A DNA stretch of 64,000 nt, from contig JAJEKV010000234.1 in NCBI GenBank assembly GCA_021234155.1, positions 477,501 to 541,500 of the forward strand, written 5' to 3'. Source of the stretch: Isoetes taiwanensis. Taxonomy: Eukaryota > Streptophyta > Lycopodiopsida > Isoetales > Isoetaceae. The notes under the pieces are model-generated. The model made no database searches. It worked only from the letters and a program-made list of their open reading frames with translations, and was not told where the DNA came from. Position 1 is the first letter of the stretch. The number at the start of each line of letters is the position of its first letter. Positions 43,911 through 55,166 of this stretch are shown in pieces. The translations under genes and the position numbers were made by a program.

Positions 43911-45300
43911 CGTCTCTACTGGCTTTAAGCAGGGCGTCTCTACTGACTTTAAGCAGGGCTTAGTCTGCTATTTTTTGTGTAATGAAAACATTCAATTCTG
44001 GTGTCTAGTCTAGCATATCATGGCTGGTTTTTTTGACGAGCAATCATGGATTTAGGCTCTTTCTAGGCCTCTATATTTGCCTGAGCTTTTCCCCTTTTTA
44101 GTTTTTAACATCACATACAAGGAATGAGGAATCACACAAAGCATGGGATGTTGGCACCCGGCTTCTACTTTGATGGCACTTCCAGGCAAGAAGAAGTGAG
44201 CTCCAAGCTCTATTCATCCTGAGACGGATTCACTGGTTCTTAGAGCCGATTATAGATTCAGACGGATTCACTGGTTCTTAGAGCTGATTATGGCGTCGTA
44301 AACAACAAGCAATCTGCCCTATTCAGTATGAAGAGAAGAAAAAGCTTCTTTTCTTGGATTTGATCTCCCCTGTTTTTGCTGGGGTCTCCTCTGTTTCGCT
44401 GTTAAGCTCTCCAATGTTTGATTATGGTGCCTCAAATGTTTTGCAGGTATGCCACGAATCGATTGGGTGCCCAGGTGAATCCGAAGCGCCTTAGATCAGC
44501 TAAATCTGGGATTTGACCCTTAGGCTTTCAAGAAATCCATCTGATGGATTTTTGAAGCAGTATTTAAGAATGCAAGAATTTCCAAGCAGGACAACTTCTG
44601 GTGGAGAGGAGCTTCTAAATTCTCTGAGCCATTCTATTATGATTCATAGGCATCACTCTGAGTCAAGAACTCTGTACCATCGTGGGGGAATCAGGGATTC
44701 CGAGCGTAGAGGCGGTGGATGTAGATTGATGCAGTTTGTTGTTCCATTGCATAGAATATCCATTTCATTGGTATCATAGCCTGGGTTTGAGGCAGAGATG
44801 GAAGGGGGCAACTGTCTGTGATGGACTGAGACCTTCTTGGAAGCACTTCAAAATCTTCTGAAAATCACTCTTTGGCTCTCTAGAATGTTGTTTTGTGTTG
44901 CAGGTCGTTTGGAGCAGCAAGACCTGTATTACAGGCTTCAGTTTGCCTCGATACTTGCGAGGCAAGTCTGTTGGGGGCCGAAATGAGCCTGATAAGAATC
45001 TCGAAGGATTTGATGTCCTCTTCTGTGTGTTTCAATGAAGAACGGTGGTCTGTTCTGTTACTTTGAGTAATGTTCTTGCTTCATGGTTGATTAAGCAACC
45101 TGTGATCAACCAGTGATATTAATTTTTAAGATTATTTTCTTAATTAAGGCCTTTGTTATACTTCTAATATTGGTAGGTGATTTCTTAGTGTGGATTTTTT
45201 AAGTTCACCCGATTTCTAGGTTGCAACGTATTTGCACATGCATATGCACTACATGTAGTAAATCAGATAGGGGTTGTGCAATCAAATGGTAGCAAATGAA
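43911..45300. other. Repeats and possible LTR-element remnant
   Basis: A 38 bp tandem (GACGGATTCACTGGTTCTTAGAGC at 44223 and 44261). At 44768-44780 the sequence TTGGTATCATAGCC follows ...TTTCA and differs by one base from the initiator-Met tRNA primer-binding site TGGTATCAGAGCC of LTR elements. An LTR could end at about 44766, but no matching second LTR or coding domain was found. Confidence 0.3.
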
Positions 45301-45369
45301 TAGGTCAAAAGAGAGAGAGGATGAGGTACCTTTGGTAACGGGCAAGAGCAAGGAGTTTGACAAACAAAA

Positions 45370-45731
45370 TGGGTCTCAAATATGGACTAGTTACTAAGTT
45401 GCGAGAGTTGGGGCAATGCACTTGTGGTTGTGGACTACCCCTCCCCACTCATATAGATGGTAAACAATTAAAAGAATCAATGCAATGTTACATTTGAGGT
45501 GATGTTTGAGATGGATTTCCATCAATTCCATTCTTACATATTATATACATAAAGGTTCTTGTGTGTAGAATATTCCATTTTGTACTTAAACATTGAAATT
45601 AGGCACAACTATTGTTGCAGGAAATAAAAACGATGCAGGAAACAAACAATGCAGAGGACATATGTCACATGATCAATAAGCTTCTTCCACCAACACAAGA
45701 ACTCAAAAGGAACTTGGGGAGGTATCTTTGA
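45370..45731 (+). pseudogene. Candidate 5' exons of the DUF7869-like gene
   Basis: ATG at about 45370 opens MGLKYGLVTKLRELGQCTCG, a Cys-rich segment, and closes near 45.50 kb beside GAG/GTGATG. A second piece after TTGCAG (from about 45621) reads TMQETNNAEDICHMINKLL and ends AG/GTATCT near 45731. Both are bounded by plausible splice sites and precede the main frame in the same direction. The joints do not give a clean frame, so membership in the same gene is a guess. Confidence 0.25.
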
Positions 45732-45794
45732 CCCCGGCCCTCTTTCACACCGTTTAGGACTTAACACAAATTCCTCATAATAATTTTGAAAAAG

Positions 45795-45840
45795 AGAAAT
45801 GTTCGCGGCGGCCTTGGCCGCCGCGATAAATTTCTTGTAT
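45795..45840 (-). repeat. GC-rich palindromic terminus, copy 3
   Basis: Minus-strand reading TACAAGAAATTTATC, GCGGCGGCCAAGGCCGCCGC, GAACATTTCTCT, identical in its core to the copy at 20.44 kb. It sits about 80 bp before the main frame of the DUF7869-like gene, in what would be an intron if the upstream exons belong to that gene. Confidence 0.7.
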
Positions 45841-45918
45841 TTTTTATTGTTTATTGTATTGTAGTGTTCATGGTTATATGGTTATAATGTGTGTTCTTTC
45901 ATTTAGGGAGCATATGAG

Positions 45919-48770
45919 ATGAGCAGAATGGAGACAATGAAGCCTAACACAGGATATTGCCCTAGGCTGCAATGGAGGAAGATGGATTGCTTATTGTTGC
46001 ACCCGTGCAACGGAACGGTCTTTGCAGAGGGCATCATAACTGCAATGGATCTATCTGATAGTGTCAATGATGAAAGGTTGGGAGATGATCATCTTGGTGT
46101 TGGCATTGGGAAGCTTCTTATCCAAGTTGATACAATCATGTCCCAGGGGAGCTCTAGTGACTGCATTGTGTGCTCTAGGTTGTTGGAGTCTCAAACTCAG
46201 TTAAGATGGCCAATTAGACATATTGCACACAAGAATGGTGCGAATCTAGAAGGCCCAACTGAAGTAGATACCCCAAGGCCCAGCCCAGGCAATGTGGAAG
46301 GTTTGGTGGTGGATGAGCATTCTTTGATCACAAGGAAAAGGTGCTACATTTTTTATAAAAGACTGCTAAGGGTGCCCAAGAGGGATAGAAGTGACAGATA
46401 TTTACAAAGAATGAAAAGTATGGCATCAACCAAAGTAAACCTAGAAGCAATTAGGGGACAAGAGTGTTGCACTCTAGATTGCACAATTCAGTATAGTGTG
46501 GATGACCTTGTGGAGATAAGGCCCCAATACATTGGACAGCTTCAGAAAGACAGGATTAATTTCATCTACTCCTTGTATAAAAATTCCTGCTATGATGAAA
46601 ACACAGGAATATTACTTTATCAGTTGAGGGGCCTGCAGGTATGTATGAGAGCATTGAGATGGATTCTTGGCATGAGCAAGACTTCATTTTACAGATACTT
46701 GGAGCAGGTCAGAAAAGGGCATAGGTTGTTCCAGCATGGCAATGCACTAACTTTGAAACCTAGAGCAAACACTTTGAAGGCCATTGCAGTCTTCGAGAGA
46801 TTTGTGAGACAATCTATGCCGCATAAGTCGAAGGTGAACAAGCACGGTGTACGAGCGGTTCAAAGGGTGTTGCCACAACGTTACATCCAGAAAGAATGCC
46901 TGAAAGAGGCCAACTCCATTCTAGAAACTACTGGAGGTCGGCCTCTTTCTCAATCACATTTCAGCAAGTTATGGAAAACTCACTTCTCAGACGTGTGTGT
47001 CTTGCAAGTGTAACACTTGCATTCAATTTTTGCATCAACTGCAATAGAGAAAGGAAGAATTGCAATCAGAGAGCAATTTGCAGATCACCAAAGGGACCAA
47101 ATATCATGTCGCCAGTTGTATTGACAGTGGAGAACATTTTCCCAGATGCAGCCTGACAGATTTTTGTGTATAATTCATGATAAGATGGACCAACACAAGA
47201 CTTTCTTGTCAAAGCTAGATCCTTTTCCCAAGCATTGTCAAAACGCTTTTTAGATGTAGGTAAGTCTGGCGGGTGTCTTGACACATGGGCATGGAACTGG
47301 CACCTATGGTCATTTTGTGCTTGATCTATAGAGGGATGATCCAAATTTCCATGTGAGTTCTATTTTCAAGTGCTTGGGAACACTAGAGAGAGGATCGATA
47401 GAAGGGAGGAGGTATTCTCCATCAGCCCCCATTTCTGAAGCTTTGATGGATGATCAACCACTTTGTTACCAAAGGTAGATAAAGGAGCTCACATCCAAGG
47501 TGTCGAAAGGAACAAGGAGGACTTGGGATGACTTCCCCTTACTTGAAAAACAACTGTCAGAGGAGCTATGTGTTCAATTGAATAACTGTTAGAAAGAAAA
47601 CAAGAATAGATGGATGTTTGGGGCAATGTCATACTTGACAGCAGTGGGAGTATTCAAGATTGTGAAGGTGGGGTTCATGATGGTTGGACATACGCATGAT
47701 GATATATATGCATTCTTCGGGACTTTCTCTATTAAGCTCAAGAGAGAAAACATGACTAGTCACTCTGAACTAATGGATATGTTTGAGAGCTGCATTGACC
47801 CCAACCCAATGGCCTTCTTGATGGATGAGGTTGCAGGTTGGAAATCATTTGTCGAGGGATACTTGCTAGATGGTAAGGATCAGTTGACAGGACACATAAA
47901 GCCACTTCAGTTCAAGTTTTGGGTTAGGAATGGAATATCGATCATGCAATATAAGTGGAGGCCAGGTGACAAGTTGTGGATGCCTGTACAAGGAATTGAG
48001 TTGTGGCAAAGGGGGGCTACAGGTGGGGTTCTTATTCCTAGCCACTTTCGTCCTTCAAGACTGTTAAAAACTCTAGCCAACTAGTGAAGGGCATCAAGGA
48101 TTATATAACGCACTGGGATGATGTTCGAAACGGAAAGCACACCTCCATCCTGAAGAAAAATCACATGGACTCCCTAATCAATTATTTGGAGAAAGTTGTG
48201 ACATGTTTAGAAACAGAACAACCATGCGGGGGGATTTGAGAGACGGGTTCTTACCTGAGTCTAGACGGGAGGGTTCTCACAGAGCAAACACATCTAAGAA
48301 AGTTGACTTGGGTCCTAACAATGGCTCCAAATGGTTTGTGGGAAGCAAGGCCTCAAAGCCGAAGTGGTTTGATCTTGCTGAGTGGGATCCTTTTGAGGAC
48401 ATCAAGGAAGGATACTGTGTGCTAGTAAGGCCTGACGATGAGGATTGTCCAATATGGTTAGGGGTGGCACTCTGTGATGTTACCACCACCATGGCTGATG
48501 GAGAGGAATTGCGTCCTGGATTCCAAATTCAATATTGGGAGCCCATTGGAAGACACAAGAAGGAAAACTTGAAGGAGCAATACACCGATTGCTAGGAGAA
48601 GAAGTGGAGGGCAAATCATGCTGATCCTCAAAGGAGGGAATTGGTGGAGTGTGTGGTATGATCATATCCAACTTGTCACATTTCAAAGGACAAGACACAC
48701 AAGATCCCAAAAAGGGAGATGGACAAAGCCATGAGCAACCTCCATGCTATAGCACTGTATGAGGATAGAT
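45919..48770 (+). pseudogene. DUF7869-like transposon-type protein, stopped seven times
   Basis: Residues 1-120 (CLLLHPCNGTVFAEGIITAM, then LRWPIRHI) resemble the DUF8039-type module of plant transposon proteins. Residues 160-360 hold VCMRALRWILGMSKTSFYRY, a typical pre-DUF7869 region. Then come FLCIIHDKMDQHKTFL (near 47.2 kb), LTHGHG, VQLNNC..KENKNRWMFG (47.57-47.62 kb) and VGFMMVGHTHDDIYAFFG (near 47.68 kb). These match the family pattern LDNC..ENKN...VGHTHEDIDxFF. LDNC reads LNNC and EDID reads DDIY, so two acidic positions are lost. One frame runs from 45919 to 48084 with stops at 47011, 47122, 47251, 47257, 47329, 47476 and 47590. Beyond 48078 the frame changes twice; a C-terminal piece (48203-48595) has CPIWLGVALC...QYWEP. 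Family assignment is from memory of motifs. Confidence 0.6.
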
Positions 48771-48779
48771 AATATTGAG

Positions 48780-49640
48780 AAGCTTGAAAACTTTCACAAG
48801 TCGTGGTTTGTAAAATTTATGAAAAGAACAAGTGACCCTATTCTTGGTGTGTGATGTGTAATTCTATTCAAGCGTTCAGTTCAATTTTTTTTTTCTTTAG
48901 TATGAGTTCCATTTTCAGTCTAAGTTCCAATGTCGAGATCTGACCCACTTTAATTAAATGCGACTTTAATATACTCTGAATGCAATTTAATCTACTTGTG
49001 ATGTGGAATTTAAATCTTTAGAACAGAATATGCTGAGATCTAGTTAATAGTGAGCTTTGGATAAAGTATTTCACCTTCAAATTCTGCTAAACCTATAGTG
49101 CATGAAGACAACTGATGTGGCTGCAACTGATAAATATCTATGATGATGAGCTCTACAAGACATGCATATCATTTTGTATGGGCGATATGTTTCAAGAACA
49201 TCGCATTTGCTTATTTTAAAGCTAATGTTAGGTGAAAACACAAGGCATTACTGAACTAAATAACAAATAGTGATGCGCACACATATATGTTATAATATAC
49301 AAGGAACTGATGCAAAATGTTGTATGAGATTGACAGTGGGTGAGCATGGTTCAATGACGAGAGTTATCAAGATGAATCTATTAAATGTAAGATCAGATTT
49401 AGGTGCAAGGTCGTGTAGAGTAGTATGAGATCCCACATTGGCTTGGGCATTATGTGCTATAAAGTTTGAAGATCACAGAGGAAATAGAAATTTCAAGCAT
49501 TTGATTCTCCACTCCAATGCCAAATTGATAGAGGCCATAAATTGAGTGTCAAATGTAGCAACTGTAAAACCAACACATAAATTCAATGAATATGATGGAA
49601 GCATTTAAGGACCAATGGGGCGGGAATAGCATGGCCAAAA
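48780..49640. other. No recognisable gene
   Basis: AT-rich sequence, probably the 3' flank of the transposon-type gene. An A-rich run at 49645-49660 could be a retroposon tail. No inverted copy of the 45.8 kb terminus was found here. Confidence 0.4.
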
Positions 49641-49659
49641 TTAAAAAAAAAAAAAAAAT

Positions 49660-50222
49660 GTGCTTATGAACTGAAAACGTAAATGCTTCCCTCGTGTCTC
49701 CCCCCGTGGAGATTTGTTCTGTCCCTGCGTTGAAAAATATCTGCCGTCGGGCACACGTGCGGGGTTTTAGTGCGCGATGCGATTTCATCTCCAACGAGGC
49801 GGTTTATCGCCATGGACAGAGGAGCAGCAGGCCTAGCTCTGTCTTTCCGACCATGGCTATGGCGTAAACAGTGCCTGAAAATTAGTAACGAGATAATACG
49901 AAGCTCTTCTCTTAATGGAAACCCTGTTGCTTGCTTCAAATCCGGCAATGCGGATCCATTTTCGGACACCCAATCCCCGAAATGCCTGATTTTAAGACAT
50001 CCCATAGCCACATTTTTAACTCTGCGGTAGATCTTCTAGAATCTGCCGGGACTTCTGTGCTGTTACTGCTTGTCTGCCTCCATGTGCGGATTTGCAGAAG
50101 AAAGATCAGCCTTAACTTGCTGAAATGCTCACAAATTTTTGCCTGTGAACCTGCTCTTTCATATGGTACATTCGCTATAAGTTGTGCTTGATCCACATTT
50201 GGCTTAACTTAATTAGATTTTG
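49660..50222 (+). promoter_or_regulatory. Promoter/5' UTR region of the membrane-protein gene
   Basis: GC-richer than its surroundings. It contains an ACACGTGC G-box core near 49.75 kb, a bZIP/bHLH binding site in plants. No TATA box at a convincing distance. The transcription start cannot be fixed by eye. Short frames here look like leader sequence, not genes. Confidence 0.3.
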
Positions 50223-53200
50223 ATGGAAAGCGGGTCACAGATGATTATGTGTACACTACAGTTTTCCTCGATCTTGCTACTTCTTTTAGCATTTTGGGGA
50301 GTTCAAGGGGAACATTCTTTTGAAGTAGTGTTTACAAAAGCTCCGGCGCAGATCACCTCGGAAACTAATGCAACATTTGATTTCGTGATTCAAGATACCA
50401 GTGGGGTAGACATGTGCAATGGCTGCTCTGTAAAATGCAAGGTATTTCTCCGTTTCAGGAATATAAAATGCAGTTCTTCTCCTAGTGTAGGATATGCTTC
50501 TCGTTCTAGTCTGGCATGTAAAATGCAGTTGAGGAGGAATAGGACTCTTAAACTCTGGTTCTACCTGCAGTTGGACGAGGGACCTTACATTGAGTGTCCA
50601 AGTCGAGGTGCCACATATACAAATGTAGATAATGGCCGACATGTTTTTGAAGTATCGTTTGATACCTCTGTGGGAGCACATTTCTCCGCAGAATATAGTT
50701 GGACCGTGGGTAAGTCTCTGTATAAATCTAATGAAACAACGGAGCATATTGATAGAGTTTTGTCCTTCCACAGATTCGGTACCTCCAACAGCTTTGCTGA
50801 AGGCGGAGTCTTTGTTTACAAACGCAGCCATTATCACATTTCATATCTTGTTTAGCGAACCTTGTGCTGAAGGGTTTTCCTGTATCAATGCTTCAAACTG
50901 CAATGTAGGTGCCCAATGCTGTTTTTTTGTGATCCTCCTCGCTTTTTTTTTGGGTAATTCACAACGTTTTTTTCTCTTTTTCGCATGGTTCAGCTAGCCA
51001 TATATGGACCTGGAAGCATCTTCCCAGGATCTCTTCAAGTTATTCAGCAAAAAATGGAATACAAAATATCAGTCGAACTTTCTAAGGAAGTCCTTAAGGG
51101 CAGGATACAAGCAGTCTTGGCAAAGGACGTCTGTAGGGATGACGCTGGAAATGTGTTTCAAAGAAATAGTAATTCTAGTGCTATTGTGCATTTTGGTATG
51201 CAATTACACCATAAGTATAGAAGTTAATTATTTTTCGAATGCGAGTTATCTGAATGTACTTACATGGCAGACAGGAGCAATGTCTCTGCAAACATAGGGA
51301 CCAAAGTTCCTGTGTCCCAGCTTACCATTGGGAATGAAACAAGGAGTATTCAAGTGACTAACAAGCTTAGTGACTTGTATATCTACCTGGATTTTACAAG
51401 TCCAGTGGTGAACTCGAGCAGCAGCCTCTTGAGTATGCTTCATGCAAACACTGGGGTTCTCCATCATATCCGGCACAAGAATCATGGTGGACGGAGGTTT
51501 GATTTTCAGGTAAGTCTAGGTGGTGTTGTGTTTTTTCCTTCGTTTATTCTTGATATACATAGCTAATATGTGCTCTTGCAGCTCACTGATGTCCCAGATG
51601 TAGGAGTAATTAGTATCACATTTGATGCCTCAACCGTGATGAGCATGTATGGAACAATTGTGTCATCTGTAATCCCAAAAGTTTTTCTCTATGGTACTGC
51701 CTATATGCCCTTAGTTTTGACAGACCAAATCATTGTTCCCATGTGTGATATGGCTGTCATATGATTCTATGTATCTAGATGCTGTGAGACCAGAGGTGAG
51801 GCTGAGTACAACATCAAGATCCAGAACAACTGAGCGCCTGATTGAGATAATGATTCTGTTCTCTAAACCAGTGTTCTATTTTGCTCAGACATTGCCATGT
51901 CTGAAGGAAATATAACAAGGCAAGTTACATCCCATTTCGTCAATTTAGCATAATTAAGCCATCTGAGCTTATTCAGGTTTCATTTCACAGCTTTAAAGAA
52001 GTGTCAAAAAGGATGTATCTAGCAGAGATATACATATCTAGGAACACTATCATCACTGCCATGGTTCCAGAAAATAGATCTTTTGATATTGCTGGAAATC
52101 CAAATTATAGGTCCAACATGTTGCAGCTAAACCACTGTAAGTTACTGCGTTTTTAAATACTTTATTAATCTTTTCTGTTATCTTTATTATCTTAAGTTGC
52201 AATGGCATTTGTTTCTTAGAATGATCTTCTTCTTTATCATTTTAGATAATGTGCCAGCAGTATCAGTGGTATCCTATACCTTTACAACCGTGAGTTTGCT
52301 TGCCACTACATTAGCTTCTGGAGCCATGTCTACTTCTACAGCATGCCTAGCAGCAGCAGGTGCACTTTCAAGCAGAACAGCTGGGTCTATAATTTCTGAT
52401 CCATCCAGAAACCTTCTGGTACGTGGTCTGTCAGATGTTCTGCATAGCATAATGCTGTAAATACTAAGTTTGTGATTCTGCAGGGTATGGCTAGTCATTT
52501 ACAAGTCTTCGCATTATCATATTGGTCTGCTGTAAGTCTGCCAATTGACTATTATGAAGCTGTCAATGGTCTGCAATGGCTTATTCCTCATTTAAGTCTT
52601 CCATGGGAGAGAACAGAAAGCCTTTCAAAACAGGTTTCTTGGCTTGATAGTAAAATACCACACGTCCAAGTTGAAATCATATTGCCGCTAGGTAATCTAT
52701 CTTTCTACAAAAATATGAAGCGCTCATCTACACATTTGTATCTAGAAGCAAATGAATATGATACATATTTTGAGGTATGTAGCTTTCTTTGGTGTTATTT
52801 GTTGATAGATAATTTTATATTTCTCACTGCAGCTCTCTTGCTGCATTCTCTCTACAGAATCAGGACATTGATGTAAATTTGTCCTTAAGTGACCTCGAGA
52901 GAAGAAAATATGTGGGGTATGTTGGGGTTGCTGTTTATTGCTGATCAGATGATGAAGCTTTTCAGATGCTTTACTTATATCTTGTTTAACCTAGTAGTTA
53001 ATATTACAGATGGCACGACTTTGCAAGCAACATGTTTTGGCTATCAGCTGTGGCAGTGGTATTTGTACTTCTACATCTGGCGGTGCTTCTATTCTTAAGG
53101 TGGAGAACAAAAACTAGTTTGCGGGGGGCCCTCAGTTTCCCAAGATTCGAATTGTTCCTCCTCATCATTGCTCTGCCTTGTATATGCCAAGCATCCTCCT

Positions 53201-54699
53201 TTCTCATGAGAGGTAAATCATACTGGAATGCTATCCCACGCCTAACCTTTCAATACTGAAATATGACAATTTTTACAGGTGGTACAACAGGAGGTATTAT
53301 CGTTGGAGTGCTGATACTTGCCATACCAACAGCCTTCCTTTTGTCTCTTCTTGTATTTTTACTGGTAGCAGTAATTATAGGAGGCCTTGTCCAATACAAG
53401 GAATATAGACATCAAGAAAAGTGTTCAATATGCCAGAAGATTTTTGCTCAATTACTTGGTTCAAATTCTGTTGGCAAATGGATACGTAAAGAAGGCATTT
53501 CTGCGACCTTCTTGCCAAGATATGGATTACTCTTTGAAAACCGGAAGGGTCCACCAAGTATAGTAGTCTTAGATGAACAACATGGATCAAAATGGGTTGA
53601 TAGTCGAGGCAGGGGTATTGGCAGAATGAGGGCTGTGAATTCAGATGATGATGGTGAAAATATTCATATTTCAAAGTTACAGAAACTACTTGGAGCTGCT
53701 AGAATATCATATATTATGGTTGATGTTATCAGGAGGGTTGTATTGGGCATCATATTTGGTGCATATGCTCATTCTGAAACGTCTTGGAGGCAGGTTTCAA
53801 TTGCCTTTGCATTTACAGCAACACAGCTGGTCTATCTACTGGCAACTAAACCATACATTCGAAGAGGAGTCCAGTTTGTTGAGGTTATCTCACTGATGTG
53901 TGAAACTACCCTGCTAGGAACCATGTTTATCCTCCTCCAACATGGAGACCAGTCTGTAGATCACGGTGAGCTGGGAATTTGTATGCTCTTAATGCTATTT
54001 CTCACGCTTGCAGCTCACATAGTGAACGAATGGCATGCTTTAATGGAGCAACTTCTAAGGCTTTCACCTTCACATGATCCATCATTGAAGATAGGCTTGA
54101 AGATGTTTGGGAGGGGCTTGCTGCTGCCATTAATTCCACGAGATAAATGGTCTAAGTTTGTAACACCCCAGCCCGGACAACCTCAAACAGGTCTGTCTCC
54201 AGTGGTAGTGCACTCAAGTCCATCACCAGAATTTATACAGAGAAATAAAATCCAACCTGCTGGGTCTCCATCTGAAATGAGATATGATCCTGGGTCTCCA
54301 TCATTGTTGGATGGAAGGAATTTTTCAAATCCATCTGAAACAAGATCAGGACCGCTGCGAAGACCTGATAACCAGGAGAACCAATGGACAAGGTCAAATT
54401 CATTTGTGGAAGGGAAGAAAAGTAGGTTAAGGGCTGACCCAAGATCTGTGGAGCTTAGAATGTTGAGAGAGCTAGCTAAAGCTAGCTTTCCAGGCTCTTC
54501 TCGAAAGGATTCTGATCAATCTGAAGTGCTGGAAACAGTTGGGAGGCTGTCAATTGGAGGCCCCAGGGATCAGTTTTACTTTATCAACAGCACATCTTTG
54601 GAAGACTCGGATGAATTGACTCCTCGCTTGCCACGGACACCAATGGAGGTTGTCGATTTGGACTATCCGCCTGCATCCTTCAGCAGTGAAGGGGGTTGA
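50223..54699 (+). CDS. Multi-pass membrane protein with Cys-bearing ectodomain, 13 exons
   Basis: Predicted exons: 50223-50441, 50571-50709, 50774-50904, 50994-51195, 51271-51509, 51582-51693, 51779-51919, 51991-52136, 52246-52418, 52493-52774, 52858-52916, 53010-53212, 53279-54699. Phases agree at every joint except within exon 7. Product is about 1155 residues: a signal peptide (LLLLLAFWGVQG), then Ig-like/FEP-type ectodomain segments (CNGCSVKCKLDEGPYIEC, SAEYSWTVD, ILFSEPCAEGFSC, DVCRDDAGN), then roughly eight or nine hydrophobic helices from exon 9 on (for example MFWLSAVAVVFVLLHLAVLL, IIVGVLILAIPTAFLLSLLV). A Ser/Pro-rich cytoplasmic tail of about 180 residues follows. It resembles an uncharacterised plant membrane-protein family; no function is claimed. 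Exon 7 ends with a GC donor (AAG/GCAAGT). Near 51880 one base is missing between SKPVFYF and SDIAMSEGNIT: a sequencing error or recent inactivation. ATG at 50223 gives the signal peptide. Confidence 0.75.
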
Positions 54700-54986
54700 A
54701 TACAAGCTAGATGAGTGTACAGATTCATTCGTTCCATTTTGTTTGTGGTTGTAATTTAAAATTGTAAAGAGATACGTCAAGGACCCCTTGAGGGTAGGAA
54801 ACAGAATTCAGTTCCAACGCATGTTAAAGGCTCTGTAATATGACGTGACAAAATTATTATGAATTTGAATATACAAATTGTTGCCTCAGCACAAGTTTTA
54901 TGTGCGTACTAGTATGCTTAATTATCGTACACATCAAGCTCTGGCCATTAGAGGAGGAACTCGAAAATTCACTGCATTGCATTTTG
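54700..54986 (+). other. 3' UTR and flank of the membrane-protein gene
   Basis: T/A-rich sequence after the stop, with GTAATTTAAAATTGTAAAG and TCTGTAATATG as possible poly(A) signal context. The L1 LINE inserted about 460 bp downstream of the stop. Confidence 0.35.
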
Positions 54987-55125
54987 GTTGCCTTTGGTTT
55001 GCAAGTTGCAATCCCATGTATGAAGATTTTGAGTTAAACACAATTTTGCGTTTTGCTTGCCTTTGGTTTGCAATTGCAATCCCATGTATGAAGATTTTGA
55101 GTTTGAACGTGTCAATGACTTTCAC
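54987..55125 (+). repeat. 68 bp tandem duplication
   Basis: TTGCCTTTGGTTTGCAA, GCAATCCCATGTATGAAG and ATTTTGAGTT occur twice (CCCATG at 55013 and 55081). The copies are nearly identical, so the duplication is recent. Confidence 0.85.
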
Positions 55126-55140
55126 ATTGAAAGTTTAAAC

Positions 55141-55158
55141 ACAAATATTGTGCCCATG
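55141..55158 (+). repeat. LINE target-site duplication, left
   Basis: ACAAATATTGTGCCCATG, repeated perfectly at 61468-61485 after the poly(A). Confidence 0.93.
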
Positions 55159-55166
55159 AAAGCCAG

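Noticed and set aside
44768-44780. Complete LTR retrotransposon at 44-45 kb
   Set aside because: Only a one-mismatch primer-binding-like site was found; no second LTR or coding domain.
47011-47592. Stop-codon reassignment (TAG/TAA read as Gln)
   Set aside because: Other genes in the window end normally with these codons and the element has other lesions; decay of a silenced transposon explains it.
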